This document shows positions 12,401 to 24,100 of a stretch of 64,000 nt of DNA, piece by piece (position 1 is the first letter of the stretch; the number at the start of each line of letters is the position of its first letter). Position numbers and translations under genes: made by a program. The stretch is from Echinometra lucunter. Its lineage: Eukaryota > Echinodermata > Echinoidea > Camarodonta > Echinometridae. The stretch is from positions 13,238,776-13,302,775 of the forward strand of contig CM057158.1 in NCBI GenBank assembly GCA_029962745.1. The letters are read 5' to 3'. Under the pieces are notes generated by a model. That model was given only the letters and a program-made list of their open reading frames with translations, did not search any database and was not told the origin of the DNA.

Positions 12401-15109
12401 ATGTATTTAGCCTATCTAATTATACAAAGAAGAATCTGGAGAAGTGTCTGATGAATATGGAAATCATGTGATCTAAAAGCACACTTGAGTCTTGGTGTCA
12501 ATGTGATGAAAGTATCAGGAAGCATATCATAAGATTGCGATGAAGAAAGTATTTGCATTGTTATCCCTATGGCATGTCATTAAACTAGTTATTCAATTAT
12601 TTTACAGAATATCATTACAAGATCAACAATTAAAAAAAATATTTAAGAGATTATGAAAAAATAATGTGTAGCTAAAGATAAATAAATATCCATAACAGAA
12701 AATATTCAGAAAGGAAGAAAGGTCCTATATCATTCCACAACAACAAAATGCTGCGTAAGATCATGTAAATCAACGGAAATGTTAATCCTAAAATGACTCA
12801 AGATTACAGGTTAAACGTTCCGGTTACGCCCATGTACATTAAGGTTTCTCTCTATAACGGTTATGAATAGGCCAACTGTGTTCAAGAAAACAAGACTGTC
12901 GTAACAGATGATGACTTTGATCCCTGCTAGAAGGTAACCAAACCCCCGTCACTCGAACAGGAATGTTGTCTTGTCACGAGTAAGATGACAAAAAACAAAA
13001 GCTATTTGTTAGGTGTATAATAGCCTGGGGTAAATACATGCCACGCTGATAGTCCCAGTCGTCTCGATTAATTCATGCAGTTGTGGACTTCCCTTAAAAT
13101 CCCTGAAACGGGAAGCGATTAATTCTGATCTTGACATTCGGTGTGGCTAGTTGCTCGTCAGGGTATACGTAGAGCAAACGGATCCTCAACCCCGCGATGT
13201 CGGCTATAGCTGCGGATGGGCTTCCGATTCACCGCGCCGAGGAGATTCCACGAAACTCGTCTACGGTTTCCAAAATAGAGTTGCTCCGCTCGAAACCTCG
13301 TCCATATGACTAAGCAAAAGTAGCCATATCGAGAGGTTGTACAGGAAAATATGATCAGAAAAGAATGATAAAAATGTCCATTGACTAATAATAGATCTTT
13401 CGGATTTGGAGCAAGGTGTATTTACGCTGTATAACAAGGGTGTAAAACACAGTGACGACAGTTCAATTAATGTTGGGGGCATGCTGTACATTAGATTACC
13501 TTTAAATTTCACTCTCTTAAAGTACATTTTCACAATAATACAATTTCTTACAATGACCACACGATATATTGCCTGTCCATCCTTTCAGTGATCATTTTCT
13601 TTGCCTTCGTGAAGATTATTTGCAGATGATGTATATTCAGAACCGGGGGGGGGGGGGGGCTGGCGCAACGCATGATGTATAAGGATACAATGCTACATGG
13701 TTACGCTCGTATTCTTTTTTAAATTTTGAGAAGTACAATTGCCCTCTATCGTGTCTACATTCCATGCTTTAAAGGATGGTGGTCCCATGTCAAGCTGATG
13801 TAATCAAACATGATTATTGCTGGTACACACCACGTTCCATCCTTCCAGGATGTAAAACAGTAGCCAATAGTCAAGTTCCATGTCACATGCTAGATGCCAC
13901 TGACATGATTTTATGCTCATATTTATTTTGTTCCTCTAATCGATTAAATTAATAGCATACCACTCGCAATAGTTTTACGAGATGATATATCTTTCCAGTA
14001 GGACGTATTTTAAATGCGTACATACAATCATCTAGATCAAAATCACACACACACAAAATGTCAGTGCGAATACCTTTCGTCTGACATGTCTAACAGGACG
14101 ACAGGGATATAAGTTTTGTTTGATTAACAATCAAAATCATCATTTTGACAATAACTGTTTGCCCATCTGTAGCATTTGGAATTAAAACTGCTACAAGTAG
14201 GTGCCTTTCTGCTCTGCAGTGAAAGTACATGTACTTGTGTCCTTACATCACAGTACCTGGGCACCTGTCAAGGCGGGTGTTGTTACACGTCTTGGATATG
14301 ACTTGGGAGTGGGTGTCTTTGGGAAGGGTGAATGGCTGAGAAGCATTGAAACAATTAAACCGTTTGGATGCTGATGAATTTCATTACTGCATTTAATATG
14401 CACCCTTCTGATTCAAATTAATTTGGTGTGGCGGCAAAAGACAGAATTCCAGATTGTCTGAAATGGGGGGGGGGGGGGGGGGGGTCGTTAGAAAATCCCA
14501 TCGCATGTGTATAATATTTCAAAAGCATGTTCGGATAGAGAAATGAGGAAGGGACTGTTTGAAAACTCACCGAGATTATCCATTTGGGGGGGGGGGGCGG
14601 GGACAGCCGATTTTCTTTCCGACCTAAATCCGTCTATGCTTTGGAAGTATAAACCATCTTCCCCAATGCAGATCCACCTATGCGGTTAGATGAGGGGGGG
14701 GGGGTGATTTGTCCTTAAGTGGATCCACCTATGTAGATGAAGGGAGAGTATGAAGGATTGTAGCCTCCCCTCCCCTTCCTCCTCCAAGCCTTCTGTTAGG
14801 CAGGGAACACTTGCGCTCGATCGTCATGATGTCTGGAGAATCGTACCTGACTGGGACACGTCTCTGGGTTCGACCTTCCTCTGACCTTCACCCGGGCCTT
14901 CACCCCAATCTTGAACTTGGACAGGATTTCTTCCATCATGGTGTCACTATCGACTATTTAGGTGGAACATGGTCCTAACCATTCCAATCTGCGTGTCGTT
15001 CACTCATCTTAATCTCACACTTGTACTGGTTCCCATGCCCGGGGTTCAACGCCATCAGGGTATCTTGAAGACCTTTATTCATCATGCAGATGGGTATAGG
15101 TATACCATG
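9500..15109. other. No gene seen; degenerate CTAT repeats and poly-G tracts
   Basis: 10405-10520 and 10680-10870 carry degenerate ATCTATCT repeats. G runs lie at 13645-13659 (15 G), 14465-14484 (20 G), 14586-14597 (12 G) and 14694-14704 (11 G). An 85-codon frame at 11428-11685 begins with a signal-peptide-like stretch (MIYFVISIFTLLLNLAEA) but has no other support. Confidence 0.5.
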
Positions 15110-15655
15110 GTTCAGTTCTAACCATGCATCGTGATGCATGTTAGTACGACTCATTTCACTTTATTCTTTTCTTGAAATAGAACAAAAGAACACAATCTCT
15201 AAAGATGAAACTGTTCCATTTACTAAAGCAAGGCTCACAGAAAACACAAATAATCGACAGAACAGTAAAGATCTTTTGACATCGAAATGGTTCATTTCTA
15301 ACCATGCATGATGATGCATGTTTAATAGTACCACTCCTTTAATTTTATTCGGTTTCTTGAAATAAAACAAAAGAAGGTAATCTCTAAAGATGAAGCTGTT
15401 CAGTTTACAAAAGCAAGGCACACATAAAACATAAATAATCGACAGAACAATAAAAATCGTTTGACAATGAAATGGTTCATTTCTAACCATGCATCATGAT
15501 GCATGTTTAATAGTACCATTCCTCTAATCTTATTCGGTTTCTTGAAATAAAACAAAAGGACATAATCTCTAAAGATGAAACTGTTCAATTTACAAAAGTA
15601 AGACACACAAAAACATAAATAATCGACAGAACAAGAAAAATCGTTTGACATTGAA
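15110..15655. repeat. Three tandem copies of a 183-bp repeat
   Basis: Units start at about 15110, 15290 and 15474 with TGGTTCATTTCTAACCATGC and run through TCTTGAAATARAACAAAAG and TAATCGACAGAACA. Each holds a CATGCATnnTGATGCATG dyad; in the third it is a perfect 18-bp palindrome (CATGCATCATGATGCATG). Minus-strand open frames here are repeats of one another and not a gene. Confidence 0.9.
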
Positions 15656-15793
15656 ATGATGAAAATAATAACGTGAAAAAACTTTACATAACAGTGTGAA
15701 TGGAATCATGAATGGTTACAAATCTCGAAAAGTATTTGAAATGTTTTTTTCCCCATCAAGCATAGGAAGAAAGAAAGGGGAGATGTTGAGGGC

Positions 15794-15797
<4 letters not shown>

Positions 15798-15852
<55 letters not shown>
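15798..15852. repeat. (GA)n microsatellite
   Basis: About 27 uninterrupted GA units. Confidence 0.97.
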
Positions 15853-15856
<4 letters not shown>

Positions 15857-17699
15857 CAATACTCGCGGATCGGGATAGATAGGAGGAGCAAGAGTCAGGC
15901 ATATCACCGAGAGGTAAAAGGCGTGGAAGGGGTCTGAATTATGCAAATTCGAATCAAAATATTCCTTTTGGTTCAAAAACTAAAAGCTGGCCCTTCTTAA
16001 CGAAGTGGTGAATTGAAATTCTTTACATAGAAATGTAAGCCTGGAAGGTGTCCACTTATGTCGAAATGTATACGGATCTTTGAAAGATTCGATTTGAAAC
16101 AAGTAAAGAAACGACACTTGTCAGATGAGAACCAGCAAAATGGCTTGATATAATTATATTTATTTCAATCACTGGCACTTGAAATCTTGTATAAATTCTT
16201 CATAATTTTTAAGAAGATATCGGAGTCAGAATTCCTGCATCGACTAGCCAACTACAGTTTGGTCTCCTTGGCATGGTGTAGAGCTAGCTCAGTGCGTAGT
16301 CTGTGTACTGTTTGTACAAAAAAATGTTGCCAATATGTCAACATAGATTTTTGACGGTCTGGAATATTGTAGTTTGTATATTTGCCGTGACTTAATTCAT
16401 TCAAATGTAAAATTTCAACTTCGTACTTGTGCATACCCTTGTTCATACCCAAATCGCATTTGTTCACTGGGAGGTAATAGGTTCTGAAGACAGACACTTT
16501 TTCCTTAATCGTGATGTGGTTAAACATTCTTGTGGTTTTGTTTGTACTTGTTTTTAAGCGCCTTGAGCATTTAACCAAAATGGAAAATGACGCTATATGG
16601 AAATTCTATATATTACTTTTATTATTACTGAATGAGATGTTAAGAGTAAAAATAAACCAATACCCGAATGTGAGACGTCGGTTGCCTATTCATTTCAAAA
16701 TTTCCGGGGGAAATTGGGGTTGGCTGCATGTATAAGCATATATAAAACCAAAGATCAACAGCATAAAATGTGTTTTCTGAATGTATTCAATAAATCAGTC
16801 TGGCCAATCTCATCAAAGTTTACAAAAAGTAATCCCCCTCCTCAAATAAAAGTAATAAAAATGATACATGAAAACGGTTAGGTAAACAAGTCTATAAAAT
16901 GCCAATTCTCAGTCAGATGTAATTACATGTGTTAGTATTACCATTCTTAAAGAACACAGGTATCTTACAATCAGTAGGCCTCTTGACCTTGTGATGTAGG
17001 ACCAATATTACCATTTGTAAGAAATTGAATGAAATACCAAGAACTGATTTCTTTTTTCTCATCATTTAGCAAAATGAAGTCGATATTAAATCATATTTCT
17101 TGAATACGAATTCGAGTACTATATGTCTCCCACTCATTGTGACGTATCAAGGTATAGTACAGTATAGTGATGACTAACACTTGGAACAGACGACCATGCA
17201 CAAAGACTACTTCTGCACTGAGTAAGCATTAGTCAATCATATTGGAATGTCTACAGCCTTCGAACAGAGTGAAATAGTCTCCCACCTTACCGTTCCATTG
17301 CAAGTAGGAAGGCGTTTAAGAAATAAAGACATAATTTAAACAATATGAGGCTTGTTATAATTTCAGAAAACTTTTCTGCACAGTTTGGAAGGTTGGAAAC
17401 AACGACATTGCACTTGCCAAGCATTATGCATGGCATTTTACTTTGAATCCTATTAATATTACCGGCTCTGCACTTTGCTCGGTTACTTCCATTAACAAAA
17501 TGGGTCAAATTTATGAAAATTACTATTGACTTCAAGAACAAAAGACTACATAATTACTTTGATAATAGCTTAAAACAAAATAAAGAAAGCTATGATAGTT
17601 TGCTGATATTGGCATAATAATAATGATAAAACAAAGCCCCTGCATATTGGGAATTATAGGTACTGCCCCCTCTTGATGAAAATGGACTTGTCTACGCAG
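15853..17699. other. No gene seen
   Basis: Open frames on either strand (for example 16252-16578 minus, 108 codons) lack recognisable domains, and I see nothing that marks an exon. Confidence 0.5.
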
Positions 17700-18075
17700 A
17701 AACCCACACCCGCCAATCACCGCTATATTGGCTCTGACGTCACTTCTGTGGGGGTGGTTTATGCTAATATCATGCTCCAGTCATCAATGAATGGTCTCGT
17801 CATCGCACGCTCGCACTGCTTACAACACGAGAGCGTTTCTTCAATAAATTCCAGTAAATGTTGAGCAGACCAGCTGTAGTTGAGCACGCGTGCCGAGAGC
17901 GTTGCACTTGTTCGTATCGTTGGGAATTACAGATCGACATTCGGACATTCACTCCATAACACACAAGTAACCATTGAGGATTCCGGGTCCCAAAGTGGAG
18001 ACATAATCACCAGATTGTTATTCATTTTCTTGATTCTTCGTGTGGGGATACACATAACCAATACCGATGACAACT
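17700..18075 (+). promoter_or_regulatory. Probable CBFB promoter and 5' UTR region
   Basis: The 0.4 kb before the CBFB start has promoter-type motifs: CCAAT at 17713-17717, a perfect palindromic CRE TGACGTCA at 17735-17742, and an octamer-like ATGCTAAT at 17761-17768, followed by a CpG-containing stretch with no AUG reading frame of note. Start site and any upstream untranslated exon cannot be placed from sequence alone. The motifs are seen; their use is inference. Confidence 0.35.
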
Positions 18076-18153
18076 ATGCCCAGAGTGGTTCCTGATCAGA
18101 GGAGCAAGTTTGAGAATGATGAATTGTTTAGGAAGTTGGGTCGCGATTCAGAG
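18076..18153 (+). CDS. CBFB: CBFB exon 1 (26 codons)
   Basis: Begins ATG CCC AGA GTG GTT, giving the invariant N-terminus MPRVVPDQRSKFEN of the family, and ends in GAG followed by the donor gtaagtt. An in-frame upstream ATG at 18067 would add three residues (MTT); an in-frame TAA at 18055 closes the frame further up. The 18076 ATG has A at -3 and matches the family start, so I prefer it. A 2,367-bp intron follows. Confidence 0.95.
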
Positions 18154-21100
18154 GTAAGTTCATTCTCTATCCATCAGTCATAAAAATAATATTTTATCTC
18201 TCTGAATATCATCTTTCTTTTCCATTAAGTGATTTACACATGATTTGGGAAAAACCCAAAGACGTCCAAAGTGCACATTGTACTCCACTCTCTTTTTCGC
18301 TTCATTACATTATGGAGATAACGATGGCTCCACGCGGCGTATTGTGATTTTAGAAAACGAAACATATAATACCGCCACAGTATGATGAATATACTCGGTA
18401 TGTGATATACTGTATAGTATCCAGTCATGTTCCGCTTGGCAAAGTTCCACTGCCGATTGCGTAATTTGTAAACTCCAACCCGCAAACTCAACACAAAAAC
18501 ACAATGTTTCCCCTTCCGCGAATTTATGGCTTCGGGTCAATGACATCTAACAATGGTATCAGAGCTTCTCGAGGAAAAAAGTAAACACAAGGCTTGTTGA
18601 CTAAAAAATTCTGTATATCTAATGTTTAGTATGCACGCGAAACTGCCTAGTTTGCACGTAAAATTACGCGTGGGTGGCTTGAAGGAGATCATGTTAGCAA
18701 GAAAATCTAGAGAGCATCCCTGTTTTTACCCATCCGCAGTATGTAATGACAAACACATCCTGGCTGATATTACCTGAAACCAGAGTTTTATATTACAAAA
18801 TCAGAAAGATACATCATTGATGTGCCACTAGTCGCCATAAGTCTAATATACATTTCAGGAAAAGACAATGCCCAAAATTTGGTCGGGACTGCTATGCGAA
18901 ATCCTGAGGGACGGACAGGTTCGAAGAAGGGAAGTTTTGCCTTTGAATTAGAGGTCCAGCTCAGGCCCTCTGTCCTTCTTAGGATGTGGAAGAATATTTT
19001 AGATTTGCTTTCAAATGAATCATTTAACCGTCATATATTTCATAAGTAAACCATTGGTATGAAAGTACCAATATTGGAATATTACTGGGGACCAGAATAT
19101 TGGAAAATTACTGGGGACTTTCTGTTTCTCCGATTTCCCTTAATACTTGTACGCTTTCGATAATGTCGGAAATATTCCTCGCATTAAATCGAGGGTACCA
19201 AGTTTACAGCCTTTTTACTTTCCCTTTCTCATAGTTCTTGAGAAATTTCACACTGTCTTACAAATATTTCTACAAATTAGAGTATGTAGGGGTCTTCAGG
19301 AATGTTCTTCGATCTGCTGATTGATCTTGGAAAAAAACATTTTGGTGGATGAGTGACTTAAAGATGTCCACCGAAAAATGTGTAAGTCCCCATGAAGGTC
19401 GGGGCCCAACATTTAAAGTCTACCTGAGTGATGTTAGTAATTTTATGGATTAGACAGTGGAATTGAGTGGAAAGAATAACTTATCCAACATGATAAAATT
19501 AGAAAAGAGGTTCCATGTGCTGCAGTCATGTTTGCGTGTGGTTGACCCGCAGACCACGTGGATTCGTTGGATGGCGCCGAGACTTCGAGTCATTCTCACG
19601 CCGTGCTGACGGCAGGCGAGTCACGCCAAGCTGTACTGTACCCCCTGCTCAGGCACTTGGTGGCTACAGACCCATGCTGATATACGTGTCTGGTTCGCAC
19701 TACCGTGACCCAATCATTGTACCTCAGGAGGTCATGCATATTACAAAAGAATGATTGGAGAGATAGAAGAGAATAATACCCTTACATAGATTGGGAACGT
19801 TGATGAATACAAGAGAATCGATAGATTATTTGACATGGAAGACAGAGCAAAAACATGATGAACGTGAAGGTTATAGCGAGACGGCCTTGCTTCGTAAATC
19901 GATGCTGCCCCGTTCAAATCAACCATCTTGAAATGCTTCCTTAAATTCAAGTTGTAGACAAAAACTCATCAAGAACAGCATATCACCTATTGCCTTAATA
20001 TTATGAGGTGATATGATAAGACATATCATTAATCAACAGTAAACAGTTCTTCTGCAGTCGAATTTTTATTTCTTTCGATTTTGCCAATTGCTGAAAAAGC
20101 TGAACATGTCTCCGGGCTCGCCATAATTTTTCGAGAGCGCCCGTCTACTTTCTTCGACCCCAGACCCCTATCTTGTCTCTCAGGTTAAATCTAGAAAATT
20201 AGCTAATCAAAAAGCTATTACAAACAATGACAAAAATATTAATATGTTATAATTAGTGAATAATCACAAACTTCTATAACTTTAACTTCTCATCTCGATC
20301 AATGTATCTTTGGCATGAAAGGTTTATATCTGTTAACAGGATTGATCTCTTATGAAACTTAATCAATATTTTCGTGCTAATCAATAACCCAAGAATATCA
20401 CCTCATATCGCACTAAAGCTTACTATATGTCATAAATATGTATATATATATATTATTTCATTTAACCACAACCTAAATCAAATTTCAAAATACAGATTTG
20501 ATCATTTTTTTTTCTTCCAGATTCGCTATACGGGATACCGCGATAGAGCCCAAGAGGAACGGCAGATGAGATTTGTAAATAGTTGCAGAGAAGGACATGC
20601 ACAATTGGTCAGTAGTTTGACTATTTTCTTTAAAGTTTTGCCAGATATTTATGATTACGTTCAAATAAGTCTTGAATAAAGGATGCAGTTTTTAAATTTG
20701 GAATTTAATTTTTAAAATTTGATTTCACTTTTTAGCAAGAAGCATTTTTGGGTGAAATTCTGAGTGATACACTGTTTGATGAACATGACTTGTTCATATT
20801 TTCGTTAAAATTTTGCCAGATATTTGTTGTACGGTCAAACAAAATAATCTTAAATAAAGGATGCATTTTTAAAATCTGAAATTCAATTTCCAAAGAATCA
20901 AGAATCATACATTTTCATATTAAACCAGTTACAAATATTTTGAAATATATCTTCAAGAGATATTTGTTTTATATTTTGAATATTTTTATTTAAATAGTTT
21001 GAATTAAAAGATTGCAAATTTTGCTTGTTTCTCCTTTAATGTAATATGTGGAATCAAGTTTGTAACAGTTCTAGCAAAGCCTCAATAATTTACTTTCGCA

Positions 21101-24100
21101 TACTGTCTTGAGCACTGAATCAAAATATGTGAAACATATTTTTGAAATAATCAAAGAAATATACAAAAATAATTTTTGAAAAATGCAGTTTCCATGTTGG
21201 GTACTCCCCTCTCTTTTAAAAAAATTATTTTTGTAAATTTTAGGCACATCCGTTGTTACTCTTTCGGAAGATATTTCCTTTTTATATATACATGTTTCTC
21301 TAATTAATTAAGGGCAGTTTGAATTTATAGCTGAAATGTAAGTGTTTGGGATTTTTTGTTGTTGTTTGGAACTGAAAAATATTGTGATATTTTTTTCTCG
21401 AAAATTTCGAAAACGCGGTGTCTCTACTGTCTTTGCCAGACGGTAGCCTCTAATGCGCTAGAATAATTCCATGGGCAAGCAGTGTCTGGCTTAAAGCAGT
21501 CCCTGAAGGGATTAATATGAGTTGCCTTGAGGGATAAGATAGGAGTGTTCATCACTTAATCCTTCTTTCCGCCACATGAGACGGTGTTTTCAAGAGCTCT
21601 TCTCTATCAAGGTAAACGGTGTTATATCATTTTAACGGTAAATAGAGGCCATCTGATGGCCATCGGGAGAAAATGTTGCTATATCCAAATCAAATGTCTA
21701 TGTCTTATTTTAAAATAAAAAAGGTTACAGTAGGATTATTAGGATGGATATTTTTTTTTTTTTTTAGGGATATGCGTATATAGAGTCCAGAAGAGTGTAA
21801 ATCATTCGAATTGGAGTATTGTTCTTCTAGTTGGGTTCATAATCAAAAGCTTCAAACGGAAATTGAAATGCACCCCCAAAAAAAAGAATATTTGATGAAA
21901 ATATTTTGTACCTTCCGCGGAGGGATGAAATAAAGTTCTCACTTTGAAAGATTTACCACCATCCGCTTTAGCGACAGTGACAAGTGAATGTCTGGGTCTT
22001 AACAATGGTCTTGAATGGTCATGATTTCTGATGAGAATCATCATATAGGAGATACTGCCTAAAATGATATCCGTATCAAGTCCTTAGCTGAACTGAGCAC
22101 GATTGAGAGCTGAAGCATGGGTACCCAACGGTTTCTGATATTAGAGGCATCCATTGGTGAGGCATCCATCGCTCAGACTGCCAGCTGATACAAGACGTGC
22201 CGCGTATGCCTCTCAATCAGCTGCTTCATCCCGTACCCTAAGGGCTCTCTTAGTATTAATTCGACCAATATGAAAACGCCTTTCACTCGAAAAACAGTCC
22301 GAAAAGACGATAATAATGAAAAATCACGTACCACTGGTTCAAGGTTCTCAAAGTGATTAAATTCCCCGAGTCATGAAGGCTTTCCATTAGCCATATCCTG
22401 AGCGTAGCTTGAAGGCCTAGCCCGCCGGGGCAGTTGGGCCACGCTCGCCCTTCTCTTCGATCGTTGAATGCGAAAAGACGTGGCCTTGTAACTACCTGTG
22501 TTTACACAGTCAGGCTAAATGAACAAATCCCAGCTTCTTTCTGCCTTCTTTCACTTCAAAAGTGCCTTTTTATTGTACTGACCTACTCAGTGAAAATTTG
22601 TTAATCTTGTATGACACGGGTCAAATGATGGCTGTTGAGATTTTAGAGGGGAGGGGGGGGGGGGGGGAGGTGATCACAAAGCATAATTATGAAACATAAT
22701 CTTGAAATTCAAACCATTTCCATGAATATCCTGCTTATTGCTTCTTTACTGTTCTAGTTTTATAAAACCAATCTTTGTCAAAAAGTCGTTATTACCATGA
22801 TGATTATCATCATAAACTTTCCATTTTAGGAATAAGAATTTCCCATTTTCTAGGCAGATTTAGAAGAAATTTAACGACTTAGATTCTCAAATCGCGATAT
22901 TGCTTTTGATTGTAAAGGAAAATATAAGTAAAAGAAGAGTCTACACATTAGCTATATCTTATGAAGCTTTCAAGAAATATCTTGGATTTTCTCATCGAGA
23001 TGATTTTGATGTATCATTTTATTCTCTTTTTTTTTCTTTCTCATTTCAGTCTTTCGTAGCTACGGGCACAAATCTTCACCTTCAGTTCTACCCTAACTCA
23101 TGGAGCGAGACCAGTGACAGAAAACCAACCAAAGAATACGTCGACTTTGATAAAGAAATCGGAAAAGTGAGTAATTTCAAATAATATGAAGCAACATATA
23201 CAAATGTACACTTTCAAAAAGCAGATTTTATATTGCCTCAGGGCACGATATTATTAGAAATTGAACGAATGAAGCGCAGAGAATAAAAATAAAATGACAT
23301 ATAAAAGTTAGCATTTTTCATTATTCTAATTAGCAAGAGAAGCAAAAAAATTGTTATATACAAATTCAGAATATCATAAACCTTAAACGACTCGTTACAT
23401 CTAAAATCATGCAATTTAATGTTTGGATTCTGTTGGGATGTAAGCCTTTGAATAACATTTTAAGATTGATAAGAACGCATCACATGTATTTAAAAAATGT
23501 ATCGAATAAAATATAAAATAACAGGTTACAAAATTGGCATCAAAATAAGTGGACTCATCACTCATTGTTACATTTGATATCATGAAAATATAATGCTTTG
23601 GGATTCTGTTGAGATATTTGCCTTTTACAGTATTATAAGGTCGATGCATGATAACGTATTGTCTGATGTTATTGCATAAATATTGCAAAAATAAAATCAC
23701 TTCATAAATTATCATCATAACCGATGGACAAATTGAAATGAAAAAGCTTTTCTGGTAAAAGCTGCTTTTCTGTGACATAGGCCCTGTATCCAAATGAGAA
23801 TTTTTACAGTAATATTTGAAAAGAAATTTAAACAACACCAACAACAAAAATCTGGTGTGCTTATCTGCATTAAAAAACATCGATTTCATAATTGTCAACA
23901 ATTCTTATTTATTGTGATATAAACAGTCCTTATTATATACCACATATTTTAACACTGTACTTCTGACAATTTTATACTTTTGAAACGAAGAAAAGTGTGA
24001 AATACTTGAAGAAATCTGAAACACAGAATAGTGAGTATCCATAACTGGGGAATATGTGATTTTAAAAATGCTTTATGCATTGATTGGCATTACATATTTG

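Noticed and set aside
19515..19754. 79-codon frame in a GC-richer patch of CBFB intron 1
   Set aside because: No recognisable domain, and the CBFB exons on either side join in frame without it.
23416..23901. 161-codon minus-strand frame inside CBFB intron 3
   Set aside because: Phe/Tyr/Ile-rich, overlies an imperfect direct repeat, and shows no domain or splice context.
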